The notes under the pieces are model-generated. The model made no database searches and had not been told where the DNA came from. It saw only the letters and a program-made list of their open reading frames with translations. Below, in pieces: positions 19,624-29,340 of a stretch of 64,000 nt of DNA. A program made the translations under genes and the position numbers. Position 1 is the first letter of the stretch. Each line of letters begins with the position of its first letter. Source of the DNA: Planctomycetia bacterium (GTDB lineage Bacteria; Planctomycetota; Planctomycetia; Pirellulales; Thermoguttaceae); the NCBI GenBank assembly GCA_030527015.1, contig JAUNBR010000007.1, positions 1-64,000 of the forward strand. Reading direction: 5' to 3'.

Positions 19624-21168
19624 ATGAGCACGTCCTTCGAAACAGCAAAATTAATTGGCGTAATAGATATCGGATCCAACTCAATTCGCCTGGCTCTGGC
19701 ACATGCGAATCAGGACGGTACTTTTGACGTTTTTGAAAAACTTCATCGTGGAGTATGGCTGGGAAAAGATACTTTTCGCCGGGGAGCTCTCGGTTCTCAG
19801 GCCATGAAAGCAGCGATCGATATTCTTAAATTTTTTCATGATGTATTAAAACATTATGGAGTAACCGATTTTCGAGTTTTGGCCACCACGGCGATCCGAG
19901 AGGCATCTAATGCTGATTTTTTTGTAGAGCGCGTACGTCTGGCGACTAATTTAGAAGTGGAAGTAATAGACGCCACAGAGGAAGTTCAGTTTACTGCCAC
20001 CGCGGTGATGGCGAATGTTCAGAAAGCGATTCGTGAAATCCAAAAACCTTTACTTCTGGCAGATGTCGGCGGAGGAAGTACCCTACTGACGATTCTGCAA
20101 AATAGCACGGTCATTAACTCACAGACCTTAAATTTAGGTTCCGTCCAGCTGCAAGAAATGCTTGCGGATACAGACGCCACACCCGGAGAGATAAAGGAAT
20201 TAATGCTGCACGCGATCCAGGAAATACTGGACTCCTCTGAAACTTATTTTCCCATGCAGGATGCAGAAATTTTTATTGCCACAGGAGGAGACGCACGATT
20301 CGCGGCCGAACAGGTGGGAACCGTTACCATGTTCGAGCATCTGAAATGTATCCCGTATAAATCGCTTGAGGAACTTACCGAAAGATGCGCACGATATGAA
20401 CCGCAGCGGCTGTGTCATAAATTCGGCATTCCACTGGAAGATGCAGAAACTCTCGTACCTGCATTATTAACTTATCTGGAATTATTAAGTCGTACTCAGG
20501 CGAAAAATCTGCTGGTTTCCTCTGTTTCCATGAGAGATGGTGTTTTACTGGCTCTGGCCAGGGACGTTTGGGGACGAGAAAATATCTCGTATCGGGAGGA
20601 TATTTTGGACTCAGCGAAATCTTTGGCAGCCAAATTTCATATCGACATTTCTCACGCTCAGAAAACATCAGCTCTTGCGGAACGCATTTTTGATGAATTG
20701 CGTCCAGAACACGGACTGGGGAGTCATCACCGGCTGCTTCTTTCTGTAACGGCTCTTTTACAGCACGCGGGGCGTTTTTTAAGTAACCGTGCCTTTCATA
20801 AACATTCCTATTATTTAATCGCGAATTCAGAAATATTTGGTCTCCGCCGTACCGATCTGGAACTGGTGGCGTTAACTGCACGTTACAGCCGCCGAGGAAG
20901 TCCGAAAATTTCACACCCGCAGTATATGGCTTTACCGCGTCAGTCACGACTGGTGGTCAGTAAACTGGCAGCCATTCTAAGAATCGCCGATTCTCTGAAC
21001 CACGGAGAATGCCCCGCTGCGGAGCGCATCCGTTTTCAGCGTGAGGGAGATGAACTCATTCTCCACTTACCGCCACAAGAAGGTTTTTTACTAAAACTCA
21101 GTATGCTGGAATCTCAGGGAAAAATGTTTGAAGACGTTTTTGGAATCCGAGTGAGTTTTGAAGATTAA
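19624..21168 (+). CDS. ppx: Exopolyphosphatase / guanosine pentaphosphatase family
   Basis: A 514-residue Ppx/GppA enzyme that removes phosphate from polyphosphate chains or pppGpp. The actin-like fold motifs are present: VIDIGSNSIRLALA at 13-26, LATTAIREASN, LLADVGGGSTLL and ATGGDARFAAE. The C-terminal half (about 310-514) is the HD-like helical domain. The length is normal for the bacterial long form. It lies 150 bases upstream of ppk on the same strand, so synthesis and breakdown of polyphosphate are encoded together. Either activity is possible by sequence; the ppk neighbour favours Ppx. Confidence 0.93.
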   Translation: MSTSFETAKLIGVIDIGSNSIRLALAHANQDGTFDVFEKLHRGVWLGKDTFRRGALGSQAMKAAIDILKFFHDVLKHYGVTDFRVLATTAIREASNADFFVERVRLATNLEVEVIDATEEVQFTATAVMANVQKAIREIQKPLLLADVGGGSTLLTILQNSTVINSQTLNLGSVQLQEMLADTDATPGEIKELMLHAIQEILDSSETYFPMQDAEIFIATGGDARFAAEQVGTVTMFEHLKCIPYKSLEELTERCARYEPQRLCHKFGIPLEDAETLVPALLTYLELLSRTQAKNLLVSSVSMRDGVLLALARDVWGRENISYREDILDSAKSLAAKFHIDISHAQKTSALAERIFDELRPEHGLGSHHRLLLSVTALLQHAGRFLSNRAFHKHSYYLIANSEIFGLRRTDLELVALTARYSRRGSPKISHPQYMALPRQSRLVVSKLAAILRIADSLNHGECPAAERIRFQREGDELILHLPPQEGFLLKLSMLESQGKMFEDVFGIRVSFED

Positions 21169-21178
21169 AGCGTATCAT

Positions 21179-21281
21179 GTACCCGATGCACTATGAATTT
21201 TCGTTTCCCCGGCATTTTTATTTCACTGAAAATGCTTTTAGAGCCGCACAAAACGAAAATTAAAAAATGGAATCAGGTATA
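21179..21281 (-). repeat. Palindromic MITE-like element between ppx and ppk
   Basis: Arm B to arm A copy (TACCCGATGCACTATGAATT to TGGAATCAGGTATA). It fills the ppx-ppk gap and could form a stem in the joint transcript. Confidence 0.8.
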
Positions 21282-21321
21282 TATCAAAACATAACATAAA
21301 TTTTGATTAAAATAAAATCTC

Positions 21322-23769
21322 ATGACACTAAAACAAAAAAAATATTTTCCAGACAACTCACCTTACATCCTTCGTGATTTAAGCTGGCTGGAGTTTAATG
21401 ACCGGGTAATGCAGGAAGGACTAAATTCGCAGCTTCCGCTGGGAGAACGTCTGCGATTTTTAGCGATCGTCAGTTCAAATCTTGATGAATATTTTAAAGT
21501 TCGTGTGGCCAGTGCGAAACAGAGAGTGGCCTCCGCGTCTTTTTGTTCATCTTTTGAAGAAATCTCGGATCAAGATTTATTAAAGAAAATTTCACTTCGC
21601 TCTCACCAGCTGGTTCAAGAACAGACGGAAGGAATTCTTGCCTGCATGAAAGAGCTTTCCGAGTATGGAATAAATCTGCTTCGGTACCAGGAGCTTTCGC
21701 CGAAAGATAAAAAATATTTGCGCACGATCTTTGAAACAAATATTTTACCTGTCCTAACACCCATGGCGGTGGAAGATTTATCGCCGTCACCTCTTCTTCC
21801 TTCCTTACAGTTACATGTCGCATTATGGCTGCGGATTCCGGTAACGACAGAAAATCATTTTAATAAAAGTGCTTCTTCCCCACCACCTGTTTCACAAAAA
21901 ATTTCACCAGAAACAGAAAATGAAATTTCCTTTTCTGGAGAAGACGAGAAATCCAAGATCCCTGGTGCCATTTCCCGAAAAGGCGCAAAAACAGGAGGAA
22001 AGACGAAAAAGAAAAATCCAGAAAATTCGAATGAAAATCTTGGGAAAAATAAAAAAACTTCCTCAAAAAAAGGAGCGGCTCTCCTGGAGGTTTCCCAAAC
22101 ATCTTTAGAATTAAACCCGAATGAATTTTCTGAAGCCCAGAAGCATGACGGCCCGTCCGATTCTTCTTATATGGAAAAACTCGCCGTCATTCCGGTTCCC
22201 ACTCACCTTTCACGTCTGGTTATGCTGTCAGAGGAGGGAAATGCCGCGAATTATGTTTTTCTGGAAGAGATTATCGCGGAAAACGCGGATCTGCTTTTTC
22301 CGGGGTGTGAAGTTTTGGCCAGCGCGATTTTTCGAATTACCCGTGATGAAGATGTGATCATTCGAGATCAGGAAATGGAGGATATGACGAAAACGATTCG
22401 TGATGCCGTTCTTTCCAGGAAACGCCGTAATGCAGTTCGACTGGAAATTTCCGCAAAAACGGATCCACGCATCGAGCGAAAACTTTTGGAGATGCTGTCA
22501 TTAACAGACGCAGATGTTTACACAAATTCTGCTCTGCTGGACGCGACGATTTTTTTTGAACTGGCACGTTTTCCCGCATTAAAAAAAGCATGTTATGAAG
22601 ACTGGCCCGCTGTCCACGCTTATGACCTGATGGAAACAGATAATATTATGGAAACGGTCGCCACGCGCGACGTAATGCTTTTTCACCCATACGAAAAATT
22701 TGACCCGGTAATCGAATTACTGCAGACTGCGGCGGAAGATCCGGATGTTTTGGCGATTAAACAGACGCTTTATCGTACCAGCGGAGATTCCTCGATCGTG
22801 AAAGCACTTAAAAAAGCGGCCACGAACGGAAAAGAAGTCGTGGTTTTAGTAGAGCTGAAAGCACGTTTTGATGAAGCGCAAAATGTAGAGTGGGCTCTGC
22901 AGCTGGAAAATGCGGGATGTCATGTAATTTATGGAGTCGTCGGTCTAAAGACCCACGCGAAAGCCATGCTTATCGTTCGTCGCCAGCATGGGCGTATCCA
23001 GCGGTATGTCCACCTTTCCACCGGGAATTATAATGAGAAAACGGCCAAGCTGTATTCAGATATCGGCCTGATGACCGCACACCCGGAAATTACGGCAGAT
23101 GTCGCGGCTTTCTTTAATCTGCTTACCGGTTATTCGGAAGTCGTCGGATGGAATCGGCTCACCGTGGAACCTTTTCGTCTTAAACGCCGATTTTTAGAAC
23201 TTATAGATCGAGAAATCGATTTTTCCTCCCCTGAGCATCCAGGCCGAATACGGATGAAACTAAATTCTCTGGAAGACACAGACATGATAAATAAATTATA
23301 TGAAGCGTCCCAGCACGGAGTAAAAATTGACATTAATGTTCGTGGAATCTGCTGCCTGCGTCCCGGTATTCCTGGCCTTTCCGAAAACATCCACGTCCGT
23401 TCCATCATCGATCGGTACTTGGAACATGCCCGAATTTTTGAATTCTTAAATGGCGGCCATCCTGAATTATATTTATCCAGCGCGGACTGGATGACGAGAA
23501 ATCTTGAACGGCGCCTGGAAATTATTTTCCCTGTTCTTTCACCCGTTATCCGGCACCGACTCAGTAATATGCTGGATATTTATTTTGCGGATAATGTAAA
23601 AGCTCAAATTCTTTACCCTGACGGACACTGGGAAAAAGTCTTTTCTGAAGCAGGAGAAGAACCGATTCGCGCACAGCAGATGATTTATGAAGAATGTGTG
23701 GCGAATTCCACTGCTTCGGCACACCCTCCCTTACGTTATATCCCGCTTCGGCACAAAGAAAAGGATTAA
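21322..23769 (+). CDS. ppk: Polyphosphate kinase 1 with a charged insertion
   Basis: It makes polyphosphate from ATP. The 815 residues exceed the usual about 690. The N-terminal domain starts YILRDLSWLEFNDRV. The catalytic core has FHPYEKFDPVIELL, IKQTLYRTSGDS, VVLVELKARFDE, and the conserved His in YVHLSTGNYNEKTAKLY. Between residues about 177 and 285 there is a low-complexity Lys/Ser/Glu-rich stretch in the N-terminal region, ahead of the conserved LAVIPVPTHLSRLV. That explains the extra length and is probably an exposed loop. It lies downstream of ppx with only a palindromic element between them. Confidence 0.95.
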   Translation: MTLKQKKYFPDNSPYILRDLSWLEFNDRVMQEGLNSQLPLGERLRFLAIVSSNLDEYFKVRVASAKQRVASASFCSSFEEISDQDLLKKISLRSHQLVQEQTEGILACMKELSEYGINLLRYQELSPKDKKYLRTIFETNILPVLTPMAVEDLSPSPLLPSLQLHVALWLRIPVTTENHFNKSASSPPPVSQKISPETENEISFSGEDEKSKIPGAISRKGAKTGGKTKKKNPENSNENLGKNKKTSSKKGAALLEVSQTSLELNPNEFSEAQKHDGPSDSSYMEKLAVIPVPTHLSRLVMLSEEGNAANYVFLEEIIAENADLLFPGCEVLASAIFRITRDEDVIIRDQEMEDMTKTIRDAVLSRKRRNAVRLEISAKTDPRIERKLLEMLSLTDADVYTNSALLDATIFFELARFPALKKACYEDWPAVHAYDLMETDNIMETVATRDVMLFHPYEKFDPVIELLQTAAEDPDVLAIKQTLYRTSGDSSIVKALKKAATNGKEVVVLVELKARFDEAQNVEWALQLENAGCHVIYGVVGLKTHAKAMLIVRRQHGRIQRYVHLSTGNYNEKTAKLYSDIGLMTAHPEITADVAAFFNLLTGYSEVVGWNRLTVEPFRLKRRFLELIDREIDFSSPEHPGRIRMKLNSLEDTDMINKLYEASQHGVKIDINVRGICCLRPGIPGLSENIHVRSIIDRYLEHARIFEFLNGGHPELYLSSADWMTRNLERRLEIIFPVLSPVIRHRLSNMLDIYFADNVKAQILYPDGHWEKVFSEAGEEPIRAQQMIYEECVANSTASAHPPLRYIPLRHKEKD

Positions 23770-23807
23770 AAACGAAAATGGATTACACTTTACACAGTCC
23801 CTACTTT

Positions 23808-24122
23808 TATGCTGGAGTTCCTTTAAATTTCCGTTTTATGTGGCTCTGAATGCACAGGTATTTTTAGCGAAGCAAAAATATCCGAGAAGCGGAATTATAA
23901 TGCTTCCGATATAAAATTCCATTTTGTGCGATTCTGGACATGCCAGTATTTCCAGCGAAATATACCTGGGAATTTCCTTTAAATTTCCGTTTTATGCAGC
24001 GCTAAATACACAGGTATTTTTAACGAAGCAAAAATATCCGAGAAGCGGAATTATAATGCATCCGATATAAAAGCAGGCATTTTTAGGGAAGTAAAAATGC
24101 CTGCCGACCTGTCTGCGGACGG
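23808..24122 (+). repeat. Cluster of two palindromic elements and a hairpin fragment
   Basis: Copy one is 23808-23913 and copy two is 23961-24069. Both run arm A to arm B and share the variant centre CACAGGTATTTTTA.CGAAGC and the end TATCCGAGAAGCGGAATTAT, so they look like recent duplicates. From 24072 there is a lone core hairpin, GCAGGCATTTTT, eight bases, AAAAATGCCTGC, then the CCTGTCTGCGGACGG variant. They lie between the convergent ends of ppk and pheT. Confidence 0.78.
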
Positions 24123-24178
24123 AGAAAACAGAAATTCATCACGCAAAGATACAGCATAACTCACCAGCCAGATTTCTC

Positions 24179-26719
24179 TTATGCGCGCATGGCGATTCCT
24201 TCTTTTTGCAGGAAGCTCAGCCATTTCTGACGAAAATCATCGATTTCCTCTCCAGAAAGCGTGTGGTCATCCGCGCCGATCCAGAAACGCCAGGTGTAAC
24301 TTCCCTGCGTTTTTTCCAGACCTTTACCTTTATAACAGTAAAGAAATTCACGGCGTTTTAAAAGTGGATGCGTAAATTCCGCCAGTTTTTCCTCCAGCGC
24401 AGCGTAACCGGCATCCAGATCCCAGACGAGAGAAAAATCTTGCCAGGAAACAGGATAAACCGCCAGCGGTTCAGGTTTAAAATCAGGAAAAACAGACACG
24501 TCCAATTTATAAAATTCCAGCTCGAACCACACGACCTGCCCACCTTCCGGCACCACGGTCTGAAGCAGTTTTCCATCCAGAACCCCGAGTGCTCCGATTT
24601 TTACTCCATCTTTCGGATTTCCCAAAAACACTTCCACCCAGTAACCATCCTGCATCCACGGTGCGGCAGAACCAGAAACAGTCGCATTTTGCGGAGTTCC
24701 AGACACGAAGGAAAGTGGACGGTGCAGTAATTTTCCGAGATCTTCCAGTGCTCCTTTCACTGCCCGATAATGGTCTTCCAGTGTGCCGAAAGCAGTCGTG
24801 GAGTAACTGACACCCGCCAGATGTGTTCTTTCATCACACTGTCCGATCCACTGCGTGTCTCGTCCGACCGCCGCAGAGGGAAGCGTCTTCCCCTCCAGGT
24901 TTTTAGGCTCCGCCGCGATCTGCGTTTCAGTCTTCTGATTATACACATTCCCGATTTCAAAAAAGCGGAAATGATCCCGATTTCCCCGATTTTTCCCCAC
25001 TAACTGTAAAAGCGTGGGCATCAGTGAAGTACGCAGGAAACGGTAATACGTAGTCGCAGGATTCCGAAATTCCATTAAATTTTCCGGGGCATACTGAATC
25101 TGTGCCAGCCAGTTACTGTCCATCCATGAATAATTATGAACTTCCGTAAAACCATGCGCCGCAGCCAGTAATTTTCGTGCCTGATGTTCTGCCCGTAATG
25201 CTTTATTTAAATGTAGTGGCCGAATGGGGACCTCAGGCAGCTGAGGAGGAATCTGATCGTAACCATATACCCGCAGAACCTCTTCAATAATATCTTCAGA
25301 AATGGAAATGTCTTTTTGGCTGCGAAATGGTGGAATATTTACCAGCAGACGACCATCCTCCGCAAAATTTGCGCCAAAACCCAGCCGATGAAGAATATTT
25401 AAAACCGTCTGAAATGGCAAAGAAATTCCCGCCAGCCGGTCCAGCGTACCCGCAGGAATTTCCAGCGCGCGATATGCATCTTTTAAATCACCGTCCCAAG
25501 AAAATCGACTGGTTACATTAAAATTTTCTCCGGATTCTTGCAAAAGCTGCAAAATTCTTCCCGTGGCGACTCGAGTATTCACCGGCGGCTGACTTTTCTC
25601 AAAACGCTGTGAGGCATCACTGCGTAAATCCAGACGTACTGCCGTACGACGAATTCTTGCTGCGTTAAAATTCGCGCTTTCAAGATATATTTCTTTCGTC
25701 GTGGGTTTAATTTCACTGTCTCGGCCACCCATAACGCCCGCCACTCCGATCGGCGTTACCTGCCTTCCATCATCATTACAGATCATTAAATCTTCCGCGA
25801 GCATTTTTCGCTGCTGACCGTCCAGCGTAATGAAGTTCAGTTCTTCCTTTCCTGTAAACTGCTGAACCGTCGCGACACGAATCGCATCCACGTGATCCCC
25901 ATCAAAAGCATGCGTGGGCTGTCCCAGCTCAAACATAACGTAATTCGTCACGTCCACCATAAGATCTTTCGTACGCTGTCCCAGTGCGTGCAGACGTACC
26001 TGCATTTTCACTGGTGCAGGCGGAATATTCGGCATTTTCAGTGAAATACAAGAATAACATGGGCAGTTCGTCAGATCATCCACCATGATTTTTACCGGTG
26101 GAAGTGACTCAAATTGTGTAAGATCCATCTGTGGTAACGGTTTTAACTCACGCTCAAAAATCGCTGCGAACTCTCGCGCGAATCCGTAATGCCCCCACAG
26201 GTCGGGCCGGTGCGTCAGACTCTTATTATCGATTTCTATAATCATATCTTCTTCTGGAATCAGAGCTTCCAAAGAAGTACCGTTCTCCACATTTCGTGGA
26301 ATGGAAAAAAGTTCTTCATGCCAGCGACTGAGGCCTATTTCTTTCGCCGAACATAAAATACCTTCACTTAAATGACCTGCCATTTCTGTGGGTATAATCT
26401 TCTCGCCACCGGCAATTTCTGCTCCCACCGGCGCAAAAGGCGCTTTTATTCCCACGACACAGTTTGGCGCTCCACATACCGAGGAAAATTTACCCGCTTT
26501 TCCACAGTCCACCGTAACGTAAGTTAATGTTTTTCCACTCTCCAAAAGAATTTTTTCTGCCGAAATAACCTCTCCGACAAAGATTCCTTTTACATTTCTC
26601 CGTATTATCTCCCAGCCCTCCACCTCCGCGGTGGCCATGGTCAGACGATCCGCGATCTGCTCCGGAGTAATTCCTTGAAGATCCACAAAATCAGAAATCC
26701 AGTCTAATGAAATGTACAT
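24179..26719 (-). CDS. pheT: Phenylalanyl-tRNA synthetase beta subunit
   Basis: Beta subunit of the alpha2-beta2 enzyme that charges tRNA-Phe. The 846 residues fit the long bacterial form. Residues about 40-150 are the EMAP-II-like tRNA-binding domain (VGEVISAEKI, VCGAPN). The B3/B4 editing domain spans about 210-400 (SLTHRPDLWGHYG precedes it), the B5 domain follows at about 405-490, and the FDX-ACB anticodon-binding domain is the last about 90 residues (YPVSWQDFSLVW). pheS is not next to it, which is unusual; upstream there is only an unrelated secreted-protein gene. The ATG at 26719 begins the standard MYISLDWISDFVDL. Confidence 0.96.
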   Translation of the reverse strand: MYISLDWISDFVDLQGITPEQIADRLTMATAEVEGWEIIRRNVKGIFVGEVISAEKILLESGKTLTYVTVDCGKAGKFSSVCGAPNCVVGIKAPFAPVGAEIAGGEKIIPTEMAGHLSEGILCSAKEIGLSRWHEELFSIPRNVENGTSLEALIPEEDMIIEIDNKSLTHRPDLWGHYGFAREFAAIFERELKPLPQMDLTQFESLPPVKIMVDDLTNCPCYSCISLKMPNIPPAPVKMQVRLHALGQRTKDLMVDVTNYVMFELGQPTHAFDGDHVDAIRVATVQQFTGKEELNFITLDGQQRKMLAEDLMICNDDGRQVTPIGVAGVMGGRDSEIKPTTKEIYLESANFNAARIRRTAVRLDLRSDASQRFEKSQPPVNTRVATGRILQLLQESGENFNVTSRFSWDGDLKDAYRALEIPAGTLDRLAGISLPFQTVLNILHRLGFGANFAEDGRLLVNIPPFRSQKDISISEDIIEEVLRVYGYDQIPPQLPEVPIRPLHLNKALRAEHQARKLLAAAHGFTEVHNYSWMDSNWLAQIQYAPENLMEFRNPATTYYRFLRTSLMPTLLQLVGKNRGNRDHFRFFEIGNVYNQKTETQIAAEPKNLEGKTLPSAAVGRDTQWIGQCDERTHLAGVSYSTTAFGTLEDHYRAVKGALEDLGKLLHRPLSFVSGTPQNATVSGSAAPWMQDGYWVEVFLGNPKDGVKIGALGVLDGKLLQTVVPEGGQVVWFELEFYKLDVSVFPDFKPEPLAVYPVSWQDFSLVWDLDAGYAALEEKLAEFTHPLLKRREFLYCYKGKGLEKTQGSYTWRFWIGADDHTLSGEEIDDFRQKWLSFLQKEGIAMRA

Positions 26720-26998
26720 ATATTATATCCTGGCATAAAAACTTTCTTAAATCTGCGGGACGTCAGTGATACTTCTTCTGGCAATTTTCATTCCATAACC
26801 ATACATCTCTGAAAATCCATCATTCCGGAAAACCGTATTCGCTGAAACAGCCTGAATGATCTGTGGAACACAAAAGATAATATTTAAGGAGAGAAAAATA
26901 GGAGAATCCGTATGACATCCCAACGAAAAATATACGAATATATAATTATAGAATAACATTTTATCACTCGGCGAGAAAAAAACAAGCGGCGGGGCATT

Positions 26999-27104
26999 TA
27001 TATCCGATGCACTATAAATTTTCGCTTCCTCGGCATTTTTGTTTTACTGAAAATGCCTGCATTAAGAGCCGCACAGAACGGAAAATTAAAGGAGAGCCCG
27101 TATA
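26999..27104 (-). repeat. Palindromic MITE-like element
   Basis: Arm B to arm A copy, TATATCCGATGCACTATAAA to AAAGGAGAGCCCGTATA, with the core CTCGGCATTTTTGTTTTACTG. Confidence 0.8.
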
Positions 27105-27114
27105 ACATAAAAAA

Positions 27115-27142
27115 ACAAGAAAAAAACCCGGAATATTCCGGG
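27115..27142 (-). terminator. Rho-independent terminator, minus strand
   Basis: The perfect palindrome CCCGGAATATTCCGGG is followed on the minus strand by seven T-like positions. It would end transcripts of the secreted-protein gene whose stop is at 27403; the palindromic element at 27267-27374 lies between. Confidence 0.7.
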
Positions 27143-27266
27143 CGCATCTAATTTTTTCCTCTGTTTTATGTCTGATATATCACTAAACTTACATTTTCTT
27201 TCCGCTTCTCACGATTCATGAAATACGTTTTCTGAACTGCAAAAAACAAAAAAATCAAAATTAAAG

Positions 27267-27374
27267 TATACCTGATTCTTCTTTAAATTTCTGTTTTATG
27301 TGCTTCTGGAAGCAGGGCATTTTCAGTAAAACAAGAATGCTGAGGAAGCGAAAATTTATAGTGCATCGGATATA
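27267..27374 (+). repeat. Palindromic MITE-like element
   Basis: Arm A to arm B copy, TATACCTGATTCTTCTTTAA to ATAGTGCATCGGATATA. It lies right after the stop of the minus-strand secreted-protein gene. Confidence 0.8.
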
Positions 27375-27402
27375 AATATCAAAAATTTTCTTTTTTCCAT
27401 AT

Positions 27403-28533
27403 TTACCAGCTGGCAAATCTTCCGCCTGTATTTACCACAGGTCGGCGCGGTACAACAATAACTTTTGGTGTAATATCAAAAAGAACTCCTTTTACTTCTT
27501 TTAATGATTTACGTACCACACCGGACATCCCAGGATTAGGATTCGCTGTCGCGCTAAAAACTTCAAAAATTTTCTGAATTTCAGGATCCACGACAAATTC
27601 TCCGTTCTCCCAGTCTCCGACTTTATTAAAACTTCCGATCGTAACGATACTCGCGTAATGATCACGGAAAACATATGCCTCATATCCCTTTTTTCGCAGA
27701 GCATTACACAGTTTTAAAGCGTTTTCATCAGCTTCAGCCAGTGTCTGTTTTGAATCGACCATTTTTTCATCACTGGACATAATTTCTAGAATTTTTTGTT
27801 GGTTTAATGTGGAAACACCTTTCAGAACCGCCACCTGCACAGAATACATTCCAGGACAGTCCAGCAGTGAATATTTTTTAATGTCTTTATTCGCGTTTAG
27901 AACGGTTTTATCCAGACCACGAGATACAAAAAGTTCTTTAGGTAAAAGAGGATTCGGCGTCATAAATGCATTTTGCATGGGAGTACGTGTCTGGCGATTC
28001 GATTCAGGAGTACTGAATAGCGGGTGAGTCGCTTCACTCATTCCCCCTTTTTGCAGACAGGTGGGTGTCATTTTATGGATCCGTTCCAGCGTTTTTGCAG
28101 CCGATTTATCGTCCAGATTCGAATAATTTCCCACGAGAACGGCATATTCTGTCAGATTTTTCTTATTCAGATAACGGCATTTCGTACTAATTTTTAATTC
28201 TCCAGATTCTTTATCGTATTCCCAGTATGGTAAGCCTTCCGTACTATCAGAATCTTCATGCACACGAAAATAAATGTACGCATTCATCCGATTCTGCCGG
28301 AGTTCCTGAACCAGCGTTTTAGCTCTTTCATATGCCACGTCCGGATTTTCGTCCGCAAAAACCATCGCCATAATTAACCATGGCCCATGCTGTTTCGTCA
28401 GCATATAAGATTCCTCTGATGACGCAGCCTGTTTCCTTCCCCAGAATCCCTGGCAGAACCCGAAATCAGAAGAAAACACGCATACGGTTACAGCACACAT
28501 GAAAACTAAAATAATTTTTCGTAAAAATAACAT
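27403..28533 (-). CDS. Secreted protein of unknown function
   Basis: A 376-residue exported protein; I do not recognise its family with confidence. The signal peptide covers residues 1-28 (CVFSSDFGFCQG). The mature part seems to contain two similar alpha-beta stretches, one around residues 50-155 (GPWLIMAMVF, ELRQNRMNAYIYF, YAVLVGNY) and one around 230-310 (YSVQVAVLKG, LRKKGYEAYVFRD, IVTIGSF). The pattern of a strand, a helix, then an x-AY-V strand and a V-x-IG-F strand recalls SPOR (peptidoglycan-binding) domains, but that is an inference from the pattern only. GGAGAG precedes the ATG. It sits alone between pheT and the FHA gene. Confidence 0.75.
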   Translation of the reverse strand: MLFLRKIILVFMCAVTVCVFSSDFGFCQGFWGRKQAASSEESYMLTKQHGPWLIMAMVFADENPDVAYERAKTLVQELRQNRMNAYIYFRVHEDSDSTEGLPYWEYDKESGELKISTKCRYLNKKNLTEYAVLVGNYSNLDDKSAAKTLERIHKMTPTCLQKGGMSEATHPLFSTPESNRQTRTPMQNAFMTPNPLLPKELFVSRGLDKTVLNANKDIKKYSLLDCPGMYSVQVAVLKGVSTLNQQKILEIMSSDEKMVDSKQTLAEADENALKLCNALRKKGYEAYVFRDHYASIVTIGSFNKVGDWENGEFVVDPEIQKIFEVFSATANPNPGMSGVVRKSLKEVKGVLFDITPKVIVVPRRPVVNTGGRFASW

Positions 28534-28591
28534 ATTTTCTCTCCGTTCAGAGTACCTCTACACTCGAAATACAGTAAAAATGTTTATCTTT

Positions 28592-29118
28592 TATGCCTGA
28601 TAAACTTAAATTTTGCTTTTCCTGTCCGCCGGCAGGCGGCCGAATTTTGCTTCACCGAAAATGCCGACTTTTCCAGACATACAAAATGAAAATTTAAAGG
28701 AGAATCAGTACAAAAACAGTAAAACCTGCCAAAACGGTGGGATTTTAGCAAAAAATGAAACTTTACGCCAGATCAAAAAACCATATTTTTATAAAAAATA
28801 TTAAATTTCAATAATTTTTTTTGAAATCTGAGCGTACTCTCGACATTTTTAGAAAACATGATATACTTTAATTTCATCTCGGAAAATATTATATATCCGA
28901 TGCACCATAAATTTCCGCTTCACCGGCATTTTTGCTTCGCTGAAAATGCCTGCCTTAAGAACCGCACAAAACGGTAAGTTAAAGTGAAAACAGATAATAT
29001 CCGATGCACCATAAATTACATTTTTGTACGTTTCGGAAAATCCAGATTTTTTAGAGAAGCTAAAACGCCTGTCTGCCAGAGGGCAGGGAATGCGGAATTT
29101 TATAGTACTTCAGATATA
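28592..29118 (-). repeat. Three palindromic elements in the gap before the FHA gene
   Basis: The copy at 28592-28709 has arm B, the variant hairpin CCTGTCCGCCGGCAGG and then arm A. The copy at 28892-28999 is arm B to arm A with a clean GGCATTTTTGC core. The copy at 28998-29118 shares the TAT with the previous one, has arm B at both ends, and carries the variant CCTGTCTGCCAGAGGGCAGG. Between 28710 and 28890 I see no gene. Confidence 0.72.
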
Positions 29119-29340
29119 AAATGAAAATTTTACCGAAGTACGAAGAGGTTTCTCCTTACCGTACTTTACGCACAGGAATATAAAATTTTATCATGTGTGA
29201 ATAAACTTTCAGAATAAAATAAGAAAAATCTGAAAAATAACATGAATTTAATAGGACATATAATATAATTGAGACAAAAAGTGAGAGCGTGTGCTCAGAA
29301 ATAGAAAATTTTTTAAGGAAAGAGATAAGCGAGAAAAAAG

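Noticed and set aside
26747-26959. Minus-strand frame of 70 residues upstream of pheT
   Set aside because: AT-rich, no ribosome binding site and no recognisable composition; probably chance.
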